NCBI GenBank assembly: GCA_021794095.1
Contig: JAJYRN010000004.1
Coordinates: 124,001-188,000 of the forward strand
Direction: 5' to 3'
DNA: 64,000 nt
Source: Acidobacteriota bacterium
Lineage (GTDB): Bacteria > Acidobacteriota > Holophagae > Holophagales > Holophagaceae
Position numbers and translations under genes: made by a program. Positions within the stretch are counted from its first letter, which is position 1, and each line of letters starts with the position of its first letter. The notes below the pieces were generated by a model. It did not search any database. It was not told where the DNA came from and saw only the letters and a list, made by a program, of their open reading frames with translations. Positions 34,815 through 48,110 of the stretch are shown piece after piece.

Positions 34815-35690
34815 ATGCGTGTACTCTTATCCGCCCTTCTTCTGCTCGGTTGTCTGACGCTCTCGGCGGCGCCTCCGCCCCTGCCGATCAGCCCCTCGGA
34901 CGACTACGTATTCCCCCAGATGAGCCCCTGGGCCAGTGTCCAGCAGACCATCGGCACCACCGTCATCGCCATTGACTACCACCGGCCCGCGGTGCGGGGC
35001 CGCCAGATCTGGGGCAAGCTCGTCCCCTACAACCAGGTGTGGCGCGCGGGCGCCAATGAGGCGACCACCATCCGCTTCAGTGATCCCGTGCGGATCGGAA
35101 ACCACCAGGTGAAGGCCGGTACCTATGCCCTGTTCATGCTGCCCCGCCAGGGCGCCTGGACCGTGATCCTGAACCGGCGCGCCAAGCAGTGGGGCGCCTT
35201 CGAATATGATCCACGCCTGGATGTCCTGCGCCTCGATGTCCAGCCCCGCACCACCCCCTACACCGAGTGGCTCACCTACGCGCTGGATCCCACCAGTGAT
35301 TCCACCGCGTACGTGGAGCTGCTCTGGGACCGGTTGAGGGTGAGCTTCCTCGTGGAAGTGGATGTGGAAGGCATGGCTGCCGCCCGCATGAAGAAGCTTT
35401 TCGCCAAGCATCCCAACGACTGGCGGGTGTACGCCGAAGCTGCGGACTACGGCCTCCAGCAGACGGTGCCCCTCCGTCAGGCCATCGGCTGGGCAGACCA
35501 CTCCCTGGCCCTCCAGGTGAATCCCACCAACCTGGCCGTCAAGGCGCGCCTGCTCCACGAGGCCGGGCAGAAGGCCGAGTCCCAGGCCCTGATGGAACGC
35601 GCCCTGCGCCTGGCCCAGTCCCGCAAGGCCCCCCCCACGGTCACGGGCCCCCTCGAAAAAGACCTTTCTTACTGGAAACAGGGAGGATGA
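34815..35690 (+). CDS. Exported DUF2911 protein
   Basis: 291 residues with a hydrophobic leader (LLSALLLLGCLTLSAA); LLGC could be a lipobox or a plain signal. The DUF2911 core spans about 35-180 (YHRPAVRGRQIWGKLVPYNQVWRAGANEATTI, then AGTYALFMLP), a beta-rich domain of unknown function common in Bacteroidetes and Acidobacteria. The C-terminal third has helical repeat character (YAEAADYGLQQ, LAVKARLLHEAGQKAESQALMERAL), probably TPR-like. It lies 42 bp after the helicase; GGTATCAT just upstream resembles a -10. Confidence 0.75.
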   Translation: MRVLLSALLLLGCLTLSAAPPPLPISPSDDYVFPQMSPWASVQQTIGTTVIAIDYHRPAVRGRQIWGKLVPYNQVWRAGANEATTIRFSDPVRIGNHQVKAGTYALFMLPRQGAWTVILNRRAKQWGAFEYDPRLDVLRLDVQPRTTPYTEWLTYALDPTSDSTAYVELLWDRLRVSFLVEVDVEGMAAARMKKLFAKHPNDWRVYAEAADYGLQQTVPLRQAIGWADHSLALQVNPTNLAVKARLLHEAGQKAESQALMERALRLAQSRKAPPTVTGPLEKDLSYWKQGG

Positions 35691-35709
35691 ACATTATCCC
35701 CAATCAGGA

Positions 35710-35752
35710 TTGACAGGACACTGGTTGCATCGCACCTTATTGCTTATGCAAC
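35710..35752 (+). promoter_or_regulatory. Promoter and inverted-repeat operator of the efflux MarR gene
   Basis: A perfect TTGACA (35710-35715), then GTTGCAT (35724-35730) and ATGCAAC (35746-35752), a 7-bp inverted repeat 15 bp apart. TTATTG (35737-35742) is a weak -10 at 21-bp spacing. The right arm contains the ATG of the MarR gene at 35746, 36 bp from the -35, so a leaderless transcript repressed by its own product is likely. Confidence 0.6.
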
Positions 35753-36252
35753 AAGATGATTCGGCTCCCGTCCCCGCTGTCGGACTCGGCTTCCTGATCG
35801 CAGCGGCCCGTCGCCGCCTCAAGCAGGTGATGTGGGTTCGTCTGCAGCCCTTCCACCTCACGCCCCAGCATGTCTGGGTGCTGATGCTCATCCAGCAGCG
35901 GGGGCCGGTCTCCCTGCACGCCCTGGCCCAGGAAGCCTGGATGGACGATCCCACCGCCAGCCGGGTGGTGAAACTGCTTGCCGGCCGGGGCCTGCTCCGC
36001 AGTGAGACCGATCCGGCCCACGGCCGGCGCATCCTCATCCGCCTGACCCCGGAGGGTCGCCATGTCCTCCGCCAGGTGGAGACCCTGAGTGGGGAGATCA
36101 GCGAGCACCTGGTGGCCGGCGTGGCCCCGGGAGATCAGGAGGTGTTCCGGGAGGCCCTCAACCGGATGATCCTGAACCTGGAAACCCTGGCCGGCCAGTC
36201 CCCCCGGCCGCAACGCCTCCCCGTGCGGCGGCTCAAGGTCAGCAGCCTCTAG
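35746..36252 (+). CDS. MarR-family regulator of the RND efflux operon
   Basis: 168 residues from ATG 35746. Winged-helix pattern: LTPQHVWVLMLIQQRG, recognition helix DDPTASRVVKLLAGRGLL, wing SETDPAHGRRILIRLT. It precedes the membrane-fusion and RND genes by 120 bp on the same strand, the usual position of an efflux repressor that responds to a toxic compound. A TTG further upstream (35710) belongs to the -35 element and is not a likely start. Confidence 0.87.
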   Translation: MQQDDSAPVPAVGLGFLIAAARRRLKQVMWVRLQPFHLTPQHVWVLMLIQQRGPVSLHALAQEAWMDDPTASRVVKLLAGRGLLRSETDPAHGRRILIRLTPEGRHVLRQVETLSGEISEHLVAGVAPGDQEVFREALNRMILNLETLAGQSPRPQRLPVRRLKVSSL

Positions 36253-36322
36253 CCGGAACCGGGGCAGGGGCCCTGCGTAGGCGTTCTCTGCTCATGTGCC
36301 TCAAATAGCGATACTCTTGGTT

Positions 36323-36337
36323 GCGGAACGCTTCCGC
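36323..36337. promoter_or_regulatory. Inverted repeat upstream of the efflux operon
   Basis: GCGGAA and TTCCGC form a perfect 6-bp inverted repeat with a CGC centre, 35 bp before the membrane-fusion gene. It differs from the MarR operator at 35724, so it could be a second regulator's site or a small RNA hairpin. Confidence 0.35.
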
Positions 36338-36371
36338 GTATCTTTGTCTCCCCCTTCGCTCTGGAACGCCC

Positions 36372-37577
36372 ATGGATCCCCTGCATCCCGCTTCTTCGTT
36401 GCCCCAGGAGGATGTTGCGCAGAACGGAGGCGCCCGGCGCCCGGCTTGGCCCTGGGTCGTGGGCCTGGGTCTTGGTCTCGTGGTGCTGTGGACCTGCGCC
36501 CGCGGGGGCCGGGACACGAAACCGGGCCCCAAGGGGGCGGGGCGCCCCGTGCCGGTGCTGGCCGTGGCGGCGCACACCGGCGACATGGCCCTGAGCCTCA
36601 CGGGCCTAGGCACCGTCACGCCCCTGAGCACCGTTACGGTCCGCAGCCGGGTGGATGGCCAGCTGGTCCAAGTGGCCTTCAAGGAAGGGCAGGAAGTCCA
36701 GCAGGGCCAGCTGCTCGCGCAGATTGATCCCCGCCCCTTCCAGGTCCAGCTCATGCAGGCGGAGGGGCAACTTGCGAAGGACCAGGCCGCCCTCAAGAAC
36801 GCCAGCCTGGATCTGGCGCGGTTCAAGGATCTGGCCCGCCAGGGCATCCTGGCCCAGCAGCAGCTGGACGCCCAGACCTCCCTGGTGAACCAGGGCCAGG
36901 CCTCCATCCAGGCGGATCAGGCCCAGGTGGCCAGCGCCCGGCTGAACCTCACCTACAGCCGCATCACCGCGCCGATCTCCGGCCGGGTGGGCCTGCGCCT
37001 GGTGGATCCCGGCAACATGGTGCACGCCACGGATACCGGCGGGCTGGCGGTCATCACGCCCCTGAATCCCATCAATGTGGTGTTCACCATCCCCGCCGAC
37101 AGCATCCAGCGGGTGCTGGCCCGCAGCCGCAAAGAGCCCCATCTGCCCGTGGATGCCTACGACCGGGACATGACGCAACGGCTCGCCCAGGGGGAACTGG
37201 ACGCCATGGACAACCAGGTGGATCCCGCCACCGGAACGGTGAAGCTGAAAGCCCGGTTCCCAAACAAGGACCACGCCCTGTTCCCCAACCAGTTCGTGAA
37301 CGCCAAGCTGTTTGTGGACACGCTCCACCAGGCGGTCCTCATCCCCACCGCCGCCCTTCAGCGAGGCCCCCAGGGCATCTACGTCTACGTGGTGAAGCCG
37401 GATCACACCGTCGAGCTGCGCCCGGTGGCCGTTCAGGCCACCGAAGGGGATGCCACGGCCATCCAGTCGGGCCTGAAGGCCGGCGACGTGGTGGTCACGG
37501 ACGGCATGGAAAAGCTGCGGCCCGGCAGCACTGTGAGCCTCGCGAAGCCGGACGCGCCCGCCAGCGCCAGGCACTGA
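36372..37577 (+). CDS. mdtA: RND efflux periplasmic adaptor (MdtA-like)
   Basis: 401 residues. TM/signal anchor at about 28-43 ([18 protein letters not shown]), then the lipoyl half-motifs [29 protein letters not shown] and [20 protein letters not shown] flanking a coiled-coil hairpin rich in Gln/Ala/Leu ([22 protein letters not shown]), followed by beta-barrel and membrane-proximal domains. It links the two inner-membrane RND pumps encoded next to an outer-membrane channel, not found in this window. ATG 36372 fits the anchor start; the SD is weak. Confidence 0.92.
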   Translation: MDPLHPASSLPQEDVAQNGGARRPAWPWVVGLGLGLVVLWTCARGGRDTKPGPKGAGRPVPVLAVAAHTGDMALSLTGLGTVTPLSTVTVRSRVDGQLVQVAFKEGQEVQQGQLLAQIDPRPFQVQLMQAEGQLAKDQAALKNASLDLARFKDLARQGILAQQQLDAQTSLVNQGQASIQADQAQVASARLNLTYSRITAPISGRVGLRLVDPGNMVHATDTGGLAVITPLNPINVVFTIPADSIQRVLARSRKEPHLPVDAYDRDMTQRLAQGELDAMDNQVDPATGTVKLKARFPNKDHALFPNQFVNAKLFVDTLHQAVLIPTAALQRGPQGIYVYVVKPDHTVELRPVAVQATEGDATAIQSGLKAGDVVVTDGMEKLRPGSTVSLAKPDAPASARH

Positions 37578-37590
37578 CGCGGGGGTCCGG

Positions 37591-40500
37591 TTGAATCCCT
37601 CCCGACCCTTCATCCTCCGGCCCATCGCGACGTCGCTGCTGATGTTCGGCCTGCTGCTCGTGGGCGCCCTGGCGTTCCGCCAGCTTCCGGTGTCCGCCCT
37701 GCCCCAGGTGGACTACCCCACCATCCAGGTGCTGACGTTCTACCCCGGCGCCAGCCCGGATGTGATGGCCTCGGCCATCACCGCGCCCCTGGAGCGCCAG
37801 TTCGGCCAGTTGCCGGGGCTGAACCGCATGTCCTCCAACAGCTCGAATGGCTGTTCGGTCATCACCCTCCAGTTCGTGCTGGACCTGAACATTGATGTGG
37901 CCGAGCAGCAGGTCCAGGCGGCGGTGAACGCGGCGGGCAGCTACCTGCCGGCGGATCTGCCGAATCCGCCCATCTACAGCAAGATCAACCCCGCGGATTC
38001 GCCCATCCTTACCCTGGCGCTGACTTCGGATTCCCTGCCGCTCCCCAAGGTCGAGGATTTCGCCGATACCCGCCTCGCCCAGAAGATCTCCCAGCTGCCT
38101 GGCGTGGGGCTGGTCAGCATCAGCGGCGGCCAGAAGCCGGCGGTGCGCATCCAGGCCAACCCGGCGCAGCTGGCTTCCTATGGCCTCACCCTCGACGATA
38201 TCCGCAGCATCGTCGGCGCCAGCAATGTGAACCAAGCCAAGGGCAGCTTCGACGGGAAGCGCCAGGCCTACGCCATCGGCGCCAACGACCAGCTGCTCAC
38301 CAGCCAGCAGTACCAGCCCCTGGTGATCGCCTACAAGAACGGCGCGCCTGTGCGGCTTTCCGATGTCGCCACCGTGGTGGATGGCGTGGAGAACGCCCGG
38401 CAGGCCGCGTGGAAGAACGAGGTTCCGGCCGTCATCCTCAACATCCAGCGGCAGCCCGGCGCCAACATCATCGCCGTCGCCGACCGCATCAAGACCCTGC
38501 TGCCCCAGCTCCAGGCCTCCCTTCCCGCCGCCATCCACGTCTCCATCCTCACGGACCGCACCACCACCATCCGCGCCTCCGTGGCGGATGTGGAGTTCGA
38601 GTTGATGCTCACCATCGCGCTGGTGGTGATGGTGATCTTCCTGTTCCTGCGCACGCTCGCCGCCACCGTGATCCCGAGCGTGGCCGTGCCCCTGTCCCTG
38701 GTGGGCACCTTCGGGGTGATGTACCTGCTGGGCTACAGCCTGAACAACCTCACCCTCATGGCGCTGACCATCTCCACCGGCTTCGTGGTGGACGACGCGA
38801 TCGTGATGATCGAGAACATCATGCGCTACATCGAGGAGGGCCTGTCTCCGCTCGAAGCGGCGCTGAAGGGCTCGGGGCAGATCGGCTTCACCATCCTCTC
38901 CCTCACGGTCTCGCTCATCGCCGTGCTCATCCCGCTGCTCTTCATGGGCGATATCGTGGGCCGCCTGTTCCGGGAATTCGCGGTGACCCTGAGCGTGACC
39001 ATCCTCGTGTCCGCCGTGGTGTCGCTCACCCTCACACCGATGATGTGTTCGCGCCTGCTGCGCCACCGGAAGCCCGAGGAGCAGGGCCGCTTCTACGTGG
39101 CCTCGGAGCGCGTCTTCCAGCGGATCATCGCCTTCTACGGCCGCACGCTCAGCTGGGTGCTCGACCATCAGACGGCCACGCTGATCGTGGCTGCGGCCAC
39201 CCTCGCCTCCACCGTGCTGCTCTACGTGGCCATTCCCAAGGGCTTCTTCCCGGTGCAGGACACGGGTGTGATCCTCGGCATCTCCGAGGCATCGCAATCC
39301 ATCTCGTTCCCCGCCATGGCCCAGGAACAGCAGGCCCTGGCCAAGGTGATCCTCCAGGATCCCGCCGTGGAAAGCCTCTCGTCGTTCATCGGCGTGGACG
39401 GCACGAACACCACGCTCAACAGCGGACGCATCCAGATCAACCTCAAGCCCCTGGAGGAACGCCACATCAGCGCCTCCGACGTCATCCGGCGGCTCCAGCC
39501 CAGACTGGCTCACGTCGAGGGAATCAAGCTCTTCATGCAGCCGGTGCAGGATCTCACCGTGGAGGATCGCGTCAGCCGCACGCAGTACCAATACACCCTC
39601 GAGGATGCGGACCCGAAGGAACTGGCGGAGTGGACGCCCCGCTTCCTCGATCGCTTCCAGGCCATCCCCGTGCTGCGGGATGTGGCCAGCGATCAGCAGA
39701 ATTCCGGGCTCCAGGCCCGTCTGATCCTTGACCGCACGACCGCCGCGCGCCTGGGCGTCACGCCCCAGATGCTGGATGACGCCCTGTACGACGCCTTCGG
39801 CCAGCGGCAGGTCTCCACCATGTTCACCCAGCTGAACCAGTACCGCGTGGTGCTGGAAGCCACGCCCGGCCTGCAACAGCATCCCGAGGACCTCCAGAAC
39901 ATCTATGTGAAATCCAGCTCTGGCAAGGCCGTGCCCCTCAGCGCCTTCACGCGCCTGGAGATGGGCACCGCTCCGCTCTCCATCAACCATCAGGGGCAGT
40001 TCCCGACCGTCACCCTGTCCTTCAACCTGGCTCCGGGCGCCTCCCTGGGCGATGCGGTGAAGGCCATCGAAGGCGCCCAGCGGGAACTCGATCCCCCGGC
40101 CAGCCTTCAGACCGGATTCCAGGGCACGGCCCAGGCGTTCGGAGCGTCCCTGGCCAACACGCCCTTCCTCATCCTTGCCGCCGTGCTCACGGTGTACATC
40201 CTGCTGGGCGTGCTCTACGAGAGCTACATCCACCCCATCACGATCCTCTCGACCCTGCCTTCGGCCGGCGTGGGCGCCCTGCTCTCGCTGATGGTGTGCC
40301 GGACCGATTTCAGCGTCATCGCCCTCATCGGCATCATCCTGCTCATCGGCATCGTCGAGAAGAACGCCATCATGATGATTGACTTCGCCCTCGATGCGGA
40401 ACGGAAGGAGGGGCGGCCGCCGGCGGAAGCCATCTTCCAGGCCGCCCTGCTGCGCTTCCGGCCCATCATCATGACCACCCTGGCCGCGCTGCTCGGTGGC

Positions 40501-40677
40501 GTGCCCCTGGCCCTGGGCACCGGCGTTGGTTCCGAGCTGCGCCGGCCCCTCGGCATCGCCATCGTGGGCGGGCTCATCTTCAGCCAGGTGCTGACGCTCT
40601 ACACGACGCCCGTGATCTACCTGGCCTTCGACCGGCTCGCGCACCGCCTGCGCGGCGCCCGCCAGGCCCGCCCGTGA
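37591..40677 (+). CDS. mdtB: RND efflux transporter (MdtB-like)
   Basis: 1028 residues with TTG start after a GGGGG stretch. RND hallmarks: N-terminal TM1 followed by [16 protein letters not shown], two large periplasmic loops, TM4 with the proton-relay Asp pair in [16 protein letters not shown], and TM10-12 with [16 protein letters not shown] proton/drug antiporter. MdtB and MdtC form a mixed trimer; the neighbouring gene is a close paralogue, and their end/start overlap by GTGA shows coupled translation. Confidence 0.93.
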   Translation: MNPSRPFILRPIATSLLMFGLLLVGALAFRQLPVSALPQVDYPTIQVLTFYPGASPDVMASAITAPLERQFGQLPGLNRMSSNSSNGCSVITLQFVLDLNIDVAEQQVQAAVNAAGSYLPADLPNPPIYSKINPADSPILTLALTSDSLPLPKVEDFADTRLAQKISQLPGVGLVSISGGQKPAVRIQANPAQLASYGLTLDDIRSIVGASNVNQAKGSFDGKRQAYAIGANDQLLTSQQYQPLVIAYKNGAPVRLSDVATVVDGVENARQAAWKNEVPAVILNIQRQPGANIIAVADRIKTLLPQLQASLPAAIHVSILTDRTTTIRASVADVEFELMLTIALVVMVIFLFLRTLAATVIPSVAVPLSLVGTFGVMYLLGYSLNNLTLMALTISTGFVVDDAIVMIENIMRYIEEGLSPLEAALKGSGQIGFTILSLTVSLIAVLIPLLFMGDIVGRLFREFAVTLSVTILVSAVVSLTLTPMMCSRLLRHRKPEEQGRFYVASERVFQRIIAFYGRTLSWVLDHQTATLIVAAATLASTVLLYVAIPKGFFPVQDTGVILGISEASQSISFPAMAQEQQALAKVILQDPAVESLSSFIGVDGTNTTLNSGRIQINLKPLEERHISASDVIRRLQPRLAHVEGIKLFMQPVQDLTVEDRVSRTQYQYTLEDADPKELAEWTPRFLDRFQAIPVLRDVASDQQNSGLQARLILDRTTAARLGVTPQMLDDALYDAFGQRQVSTMFTQLNQYRVVLEATPGLQQHPEDLQNIYVKSSSGKAVPLSAFTRLEMGTAPLSINHQGQFPTVTLSFNLAPGASLGDAVKAIEGAQRELDPPASLQTGFQGTAQAFGASLANTPFLILAAVLTVYILLGVLYESYIHPITILSTLPSAGVGALLSLMVCRTDFSVIALIGIILLIGIVEKNAIMMIDFALDAERKEGRPPAEAIFQAALLRFRPIIMTTLAALLGGVPLALGTGVGSELRRPLGIAIVGGLIFSQVLTLYTTPVIYLAFDRLAHRLRGARQARP

Positions 40678-43600
40678 GCCTCTCGGCCCCGTTCATCCGC
40701 CGGCCCATCGCCACCACACTGCTGACGGTGGCCCTGGCCCTGCTGGGGGGCATCGCCTACCAGTTCCTCCCGGTCGCCTCCCTGCCCCAGGTGGACTTCC
40801 CCACCATCAATGTCTCGGCGGGGCTGCCCGGTGCCAGCCCGGACACCATGGCCTCCTCCGTTGCCACCCCCCTGGAGCGCCAGTTCAGCCGCATCGCGGG
40901 CATCACGGAGATGACCTCCACCAGCTCCCTGGGCTCCACCAACATCACCCTCCAGTTCGACCTGGACCGCAACATTGACGCCGCCGCCCGGGATGTCCAG
41001 GCCGCCATCAATGCCGCCCGGGGCGACCTGCCGGCCAACCTGCCGAGCAACCCGTCGTACCGCAAGGTGAACCCGGCGGACGCGCCCATCCTCATGCTGT
41101 CCCTCACCTCCAACGTGGTGCCCCGGGAGAAGATGTACGATCTCGCCTCCTCGGTGCTCCAGCAGAAGCTGTCCCAGGTACCAGGTGTGGGCCAGGTGTT
41201 CGTCTGGGGCGGCGCCCTCCCGGCCGTGCGGGTGGATGTGGACCCCGCGGCGCTCAACAGCCACGGGCTGAGCCTGGAGGATGTCCGCCAGACCCTCGCC
41301 AGCGCCAATGTCAACCATCCCAAGGGCGACCTCGCCAGCCCGCGCCGCACCTGGTCCATCAGCACTACGGATCAGCTCATGTCCGCCAGCGCCTACCGTC
41401 CCCTGGTCCTGGCCTACGACAAGGGCGCGGCCCTCCGGCTCGATGAGGTGGCGAAGGTCGCGGATTCGGTGGAGAACATCCACAACCTGGGGCTCTCGAA
41501 CGGCGTCCCCGCCGTGATCATCCCGATCTTCCGCCAGCCCGGCGCCAATGTCCTCGAGACCGTGGACCAGGTCCAGGCGCTCCTCCCCCAGCTGAAAGCC
41601 TCCCTGCCGCCCACCACGAGCCTGAATGTCCTCATTGACACCACACGCACCATCCGCTCCTCCGTGCGCGATGTGCAGGCCTCCCTCCTCATCTCCATCC
41701 TGCTGGTCATCCTGGTGGTCTTCCTCTTCCTGCGAAGCCCCCGGTCCACCCTGATCCCCAGCGTGGCGGTGCCCATCTCGCTCATCGGCACCTTCGGGGC
41801 CATGTACCTGCTGGGCTACACCATTGACAACCTGTCGCTCATGGCGCTCACCGTGGCCACCGGTTTCGTGGTGGATGACGCCATCGTGGTGGTGGAGAAC
41901 ATCACGCGGCACGTCGAAGGCGGCATGAGCCCCATGGAAGCGGCCCTCTTCGGCGCCAAGGAGATCGGCTTCACCGTGATCTCCATCAGCATCTCCCTCA
42001 TCGCCGTCTTCATCCCCATCCTGCTCATGGGCGGCCTCGTGGGGCGCCTGTTCCGGGAGTTCGCCGTCACCCTCTCCGTGGCCATCGTGGTGTCCATGGT
42101 GGTCTCCCTCACGACCACGCCCATGATGTGCTCACGCCTGCTGCGACCCCACGGCGAGAAGCACCACGGCCGCCTCTTCCAGGCCAGCGAGCGGGCCTTC
42201 CAGTGGATCATCGGGCGCTACGAGCGCTCCCTCGCCTGGGTACTGCGCCACGCCTTCGGCACGCTCATGGTGTTCCTGGCCACGGTGGTCACCACCGGGG
42301 CGCTCTACTACGCCATCCCCAAGGGATTCTTCCCCCAGCAGGACTCGGGCCGGATCATGGGCTCCATCGTGGCCCCCCAGGACATCTCCTTCCAGGGCAT
42401 GGAAACCCTGCTGCGCGAATACGTGGCCATTGTCCAGAAGGATCCCGCCCTGGAGAACGTCACCGGCTTCGTGGGCGGGGGCAACACGGGCCGCATCTTC
42501 TGCAGCCTGAAGCCCGTGGGCCAGCGGCCAGGGCACGTGACGCCGGACCAGATCATCGCCCGGCTGCGGGCGAAGACCGCCCACATCCCGGGCGCCGCGC
42601 TCTACATGCAGCCCGTCCAGGAACTCCGCGTCGGCGGACGGCCCAGCAGCGCCCAGTACCAGTACACCCTCCAGGGCGACGATGCCCAGGAGCTGTTCGA
42701 TTGGACCCCGAAGGTGGTCCAGCGCCTGCGCGCGCTTCCCCAGCTCGCGGACGTCAATTCCGACCTCCAGAACCAGGGGCTCGAATCCACCGTGGTCATT
42801 GACCGGGCGACCGCCTCCCGGCTCGGCGTCTCGCCCCGGGCCATTGACGCCACGCTCTACGACGCCTTCGGCCAGCGCTTCGTGTCCACCACCTACACCC
42901 AGCTGAACCAGTACCACGTGGTGATGGAGGTGGATCCGCACTACACCCAGACCCCGGACGGCCTGAAGGCCATCTATGTGCGATCCAGCACCGGCTCCCT
43001 GGTGCCCCTCAGCGCCTTCGCCCACTTCGAGCGCCGGAACACGACCCTATCCGTCAATCACCAGGGCCAGGCCCCGGCTGTCACGATCTCCTTCAACCTG
43101 CCCGTCGGAGTGGCGCTCAGTCAGGCCGTGGACGCCATTGACAAGGCCGAGGCGGAGATCCGCCTGCCGGGCAGCATCCACGGCAGCTTCATGGGCACCG
43201 CCCAGGCCTTCAAGGCCTCGCTCTCGAACATGCCCCTGCTCGTCATCGCCGCCATCCTGGCGGTCTACATCGTCCTGGGCGTGCTCTACGAGAGCCTGCT
43301 GCATCCCCTGACGATCCTGTCCACCATCCCCAGCGCCGGCGTGGGCGCCCTGCTGGCCCTTTTCGCCTTCCACATGGATCTCAGCGTGATCGCCATCATC
43401 GGGATCATCCTGCTCATCGGCATCGTGAAGAAGAACGCCATCCTCATGATTGATTTCGCCATCGAGGTGGAACGGCGGGAGGGCGTCACCCCCGAGCGGG
43501 CCATCTTCCAGGCGGCCCTGCTGCGCTTCCGCCCCATCACCATGACCACCCTGGCGGCCCTGCTGGGCGGCCTGCCCCTGGCCATCGGCATGGGCACCGG

Positions 43601-43766
43601 CTCCGAGCTGCGCCGTCCCCTCGGCGTCGCCATCGTGGGCGGCCTGATCTTCAGCCAGCTCCTGACCCTCTACACCACCCCCGTCATCTACCTCTACATG
43701 GACCGCCTGCACCTGTGGTGGGTCCGGATCCGGGGCGCCCGCAGGACCGTGGCCCTCCCGGAGTAG
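40674..43766 (+). CDS. mdtC: RND efflux transporter (MdtC-like)
   Basis: 1030 residues, GTG start inside the mdtB stop. Same topology: [22 protein letters not shown] after TM1, TM4 relay [18 protein letters not shown]10-11 [16 protein letters not shown]. Closely resembles the preceding pump throughout, consistent with MdtBC heterotrimers that expel bile salts, novobiocin-like compounds and metals in enterics. Substrates here are unknown. Gene order adaptor-pump-pump matches mdtABC but lacks baeSR; the local regulator is MarR type. Confidence 0.93.
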   Translation: MSLSAPFIRRPIATTLLTVALALLGGIAYQFLPVASLPQVDFPTINVSAGLPGASPDTMASSVATPLERQFSRIAGITEMTSTSSLGSTNITLQFDLDRNIDAAARDVQAAINAARGDLPANLPSNPSYRKVNPADAPILMLSLTSNVVPREKMYDLASSVLQQKLSQVPGVGQVFVWGGALPAVRVDVDPAALNSHGLSLEDVRQTLASANVNHPKGDLASPRRTWSISTTDQLMSASAYRPLVLAYDKGAALRLDEVAKVADSVENIHNLGLSNGVPAVIIPIFRQPGANVLETVDQVQALLPQLKASLPPTTSLNVLIDTTRTIRSSVRDVQASLLISILLVILVVFLFLRSPRSTLIPSVAVPISLIGTFGAMYLLGYTIDNLSLMALTVATGFVVDDAIVVVENITRHVEGGMSPMEAALFGAKEIGFTVISISISLIAVFIPILLMGGLVGRLFREFAVTLSVAIVVSMVVSLTTTPMMCSRLLRPHGEKHHGRLFQASERAFQWIIGRYERSLAWVLRHAFGTLMVFLATVVTTGALYYAIPKGFFPQQDSGRIMGSIVAPQDISFQGMETLLREYVAIVQKDPALENVTGFVGGGNTGRIFCSLKPVGQRPGHVTPDQIIARLRAKTAHIPGAALYMQPVQELRVGGRPSSAQYQYTLQGDDAQELFDWTPKVVQRLRALPQLADVNSDLQNQGLESTVVIDRATASRLGVSPRAIDATLYDAFGQRFVSTTYTQLNQYHVVMEVDPHYTQTPDGLKAIYVRSSTGSLVPLSAFAHFERRNTTLSVNHQGQAPAVTISFNLPVGVALSQAVDAIDKAEAEIRLPGSIHGSFMGTAQAFKASLSNMPLLVIAAILAVYIVLGVLYESLLHPLTILSTIPSAGVGALLALFAFHMDLSVIAIIGIILLIGIVKKNAILMIDFAIEVERREGVTPERAIFQAALLRFRPITMTTLAALLGGLPLAIGMGTGSELRRPLGVAIVGGLIFSQLLTLYTTPVIYLYMDRLHLWWVRIRGARRTVALPE

Positions 43767-43826
43767 AGAGGCGATCCGGAAGGCCCGGCTTGAGCGCAGC
43801 CCCCCCGGGTGCGATCCTGGAAGGCT

Positions 43827-45809
<1,983 letters not shown>

Positions 45810-45924
45810 GCGCCCCCAGCCCGTCCGGCGGCACTTCTCAAGGGCCGGGCTCATATGATGGAAGACTAGGCCTGCCCGATCCATCCTTGGCTAGACTGCA
45901 GGGCCCTCACTACCGGGAGATTCA

Positions 45925-47286
45925 ATGTCCGTGGAGTCCATTCGTCCGAAGCACCTGCACACCGGCTGGATTGGCCTGATCCTGGCTTGGCTGCGCCCGC
46001 TGCGGAACCCCGTGCTGGTCCTGCTGGCGCCCCTGGTCCTGGCCACCCTGGCCTGCTCAGGGCACCACAAGGATTCCGCCCCGGCCATCACCACCCAGCC
46101 CCAGAGCGCCACCGTGGTATCAGGACGGCCCATCACCCTCAGCGTTTCGGCCACGGGATCCGGCGACCTCACCTACCAGTGGGCCAAGGACAGCCAAGCC
46201 ATCCTGGGCGCCCAGAGTTCCAGCCTGACCATCTACAACCCGAGTATCTCGGATTCCGGCAGCTACACCGTCACCATCACCAATACCCTTGGCACGATCG
46301 TCAGCGCCCCCGCCACGCTCACCGTATCCGCCGCGTTGGCCTTCACGGCGCCCTACGGAGTCGTCTCTGATGCCGCCGGAAACCTTTATGTGGCGGATGG
46401 CGGCAGCCATGTCATCTGGAAGGTGGATGCCACGGGCCACAAGACCCTCCTGGCGGGAACTCCGGGTGTGCCCGGGGCCACGGACGGCCCTGGCCTCAGC
46501 GCGCAGTTCCGCTATCCCGGTGGCCTCGGCCTCGATCCGGCGGGGAACCTCCTGGTGGCCGACACGGGCAATGACACCATCCGCCGCATCGCCCCCGATG
46601 GCACGGTGACCACCCTGGCCGGCACCGCGGGGGTGCCCGGTTCCGCCGATGGCCCCGGGGGGACCGCCACCTTCAATGCTCCGGTGGGCATCGTGGTGGA
46701 TGCCACCGGCGCCGCCTTCATCGCGGATTCCCAGAACCACGTGATCCGCCGCCTGGCCGCCGATGGCACCGTGTCCACCGTCGCCGGCGTCAAAGGCCAG
46801 CCCGGATTCCAGAATGGGGCGGCGGCGAGCGCGCTCTTCAACCAGCCCAATGGCCTGGCCCTCAAGGCCGACGGCACCCTGGTCATCGCCGACTATGGCA
46901 ATTCCTGCATCCGGCTTCTCACCCCGGCGGGCCAGGTGGTCACCCTGGCGGGCCAGACCACCCATGGATTCGCCGATGGCAGTCCTTCGACGGCCCTCTT
47001 CCACTGGCCGGTCGGCGTGGCGGTGGATGCTTCCGGCGTGGTCTGGGTGGCGGACACCTTCAATGACGCCATCCGCAAGATCCAGGCGGATGGCACCGTG
47101 AACACCGTCGCCGGTTCCGGGGGCAACACCGGCAACGTGGATGGTACCGGCACCGCCGCCCTCTTCAACCAGCCCGGCGGCATCGCGGTGACGCCCTCGG
47201 GCAACCTGGTCATCGCCGACACTGGCAATCACCTGCTCCGGCTGCTCACCCCCGCAGGGGTCGTCACGACCTTCACGGAACCTTGA
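45925..47286 (+). CDS. Lipoprotein with Ig-like domain and NHL repeats
   Basis: 453 residues. Residues 1-45 carry a leader ending at a lipobox-like LATLAC, so it is probably a lipoprotein. An Ig-like domain (about 54-130, ITTQPQSATVVSGRPITLSVSA to SGSYTVTITNTLG) is followed by about five NHL repeats of roughly 55 residues, each with a pattern such as YPGGLGLDPAGNLLVADTGNDTIRRIAPDG, forming a beta-propeller. Such proteins serve in surface binding or as secreted sensors; no enzyme active site is seen. GGGAG precedes the ATG. Confidence 0.85.
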   Translation: MSVESIRPKHLHTGWIGLILAWLRPLRNPVLVLLAPLVLATLACSGHHKDSAPAITTQPQSATVVSGRPITLSVSATGSGDLTYQWAKDSQAILGAQSSSLTIYNPSISDSGSYTVTITNTLGTIVSAPATLTVSAALAFTAPYGVVSDAAGNLYVADGGSHVIWKVDATGHKTLLAGTPGVPGATDGPGLSAQFRYPGGLGLDPAGNLLVADTGNDTIRRIAPDGTVTTLAGTAGVPGSADGPGGTATFNAPVGIVVDATGAAFIADSQNHVIRRLAADGTVSTVAGVKGQPGFQNGAAASALFNQPNGLALKADGTLVIADYGNSCIRLLTPAGQVVTLAGQTTHGFADGSPSTALFHWPVGVAVDASGVVWVADTFNDAIRKIQADGTVNTVAGSGGNTGNVDGTGTAALFNQPGGIAVTPSGNLVIADTGNHLLRLLTPAGVVTTFTEP

Positions 47287-47333
47287 CACCCAGCGCAGGA
47301 CAGGCGCAGACGGTCCGACCCTCAGGAGCTTCC

Positions 47334-47906
47334 ATGGCAGCACGGCCCGAACAGCCCCCGAAGAAACCGAAGCAGAAGCGGCAGACGCCCGAAGAGCGCC
47401 GCGAGGCCCTCCGGTACAACCACATGATGTACGGCCCCACCGCGGGCGAGCGGCGACCGGCCGCCAAGCGGATGCTCCACGGCACCGCCTACCTCGAACA
47501 TCCCAAGTTCCAACAGCTGATGGCCGCCTTCAAGCAGGGCGCCGCCGCCAAATTCGAGGTCACCGACAAGGGGCGGACCTTCACGATCTCGACCCAGGAT
47601 GCGCAGATCAGCTTCGATGGCAAGGTGGTCTTCTACGCCCGCCCCGTGAACCGCTACGAATCCAACCTCCTCCTGGACCGCGCCGCCGCCGTCTCCTGCC
47701 AGGCCATCAGCGCCTTCGCGCACCTGGTGTTCGCGGTCTTCCGCAGCCTGCCGGAGATCGAGCCCCCAGCTTTGTCCTACCTTCAGAACCAGTTCTACCT
47801 CGCCGGGGAAACCCTGGATGTGGGTATCGCCGAACAGGGCCCGAACCTGCTGCTGGGCTCGTTTCGGACCGCCACCGCCAAGCCGCTGGACCGCCCCCGG
47901 ACCTAG
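47334..47906 (+). CDS. Conserved-looking hypothetical protein
   Basis: 190 residues from ATG 47334 with AGGAG at 47323-47327. A basic, Pro/Lys-rich N terminus (KKPKQKRQTPEERREA) is followed by an alpha/beta region with no motif I recognise. No membrane segment or signal peptide. It probably formed an operon with the original SprT-like gene, whose likely GTG start lies 5 bp after its stop (47912). Function unknown. Confidence 0.7.
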   Translation: MAARPEQPPKKPKQKRQTPEERREALRYNHMMYGPTAGERRPAAKRMLHGTAYLEHPKFQQLMAAFKQGAAAKFEVTDKGRTFTISTQDAQISFDGKVVFYARPVNRYESNLLLDRAAAVSCQAISAFAHLVFAVFRSLPEIEPPALSYLQNQFYLAGETLDVGIAEQGPNLLLGSFRTATAKPLDRPRT

Positions 47907-47911
47907 CCCGC

Positions 47912-47991
47912 GTGAGCCAGGAAGCCCCTCGCCCACCCCAGGATGGAAACCGGCCCGTCACCCTCCGCCAGCGGGCCCAGGCCATCCTCTC
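47912..47991 (+). pseudogene. Orphaned 5' end of the SprT-like gene
   Basis: A GTG 5 bp after the previous stop opens a frame whose codons 16-26 read VTLRQRAQAIL, the same as residues 3-13 of the SprT-like protein at 49227, from an identical 32-bp DNA segment in the same frame. After the repeat the frame runs into unrelated sequence and ends at 48205. Best read as the original start of that gene, separated from its body by a 1.28-kb insertion. Confidence 0.55.
47958..47989 (+). repeat. 32-bp direct repeat, left copy
   Basis: Exact copy of 49234-49265. Both copies lie at the start of a SprT-like coding sequence and bracket the methyltransferase gene, like the duplicated target of an insertion or a product of illegitimate recombination. 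Confidence 0.9.
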
Positions 47992-48110
47992 CAGTCTGGC
48001 ATTCCTTGTGGCTTCCATCGAATATCAGCTGTCGAAGCAGCCGAACCGACAGTCGTCCCCTCCCGACACCGTGGACGTGGCATGGAGGGGACGACCTTTG
48101 TCCAGGTGGA

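Noticed and set aside
37495-40644. A 1049-codon open frame on the minus strand opposite the first RND pump
   Set aside because: It mirrors the codon structure of the real gene in GC-rich DNA; its product is His/Gly/Gln-rich with no domain.
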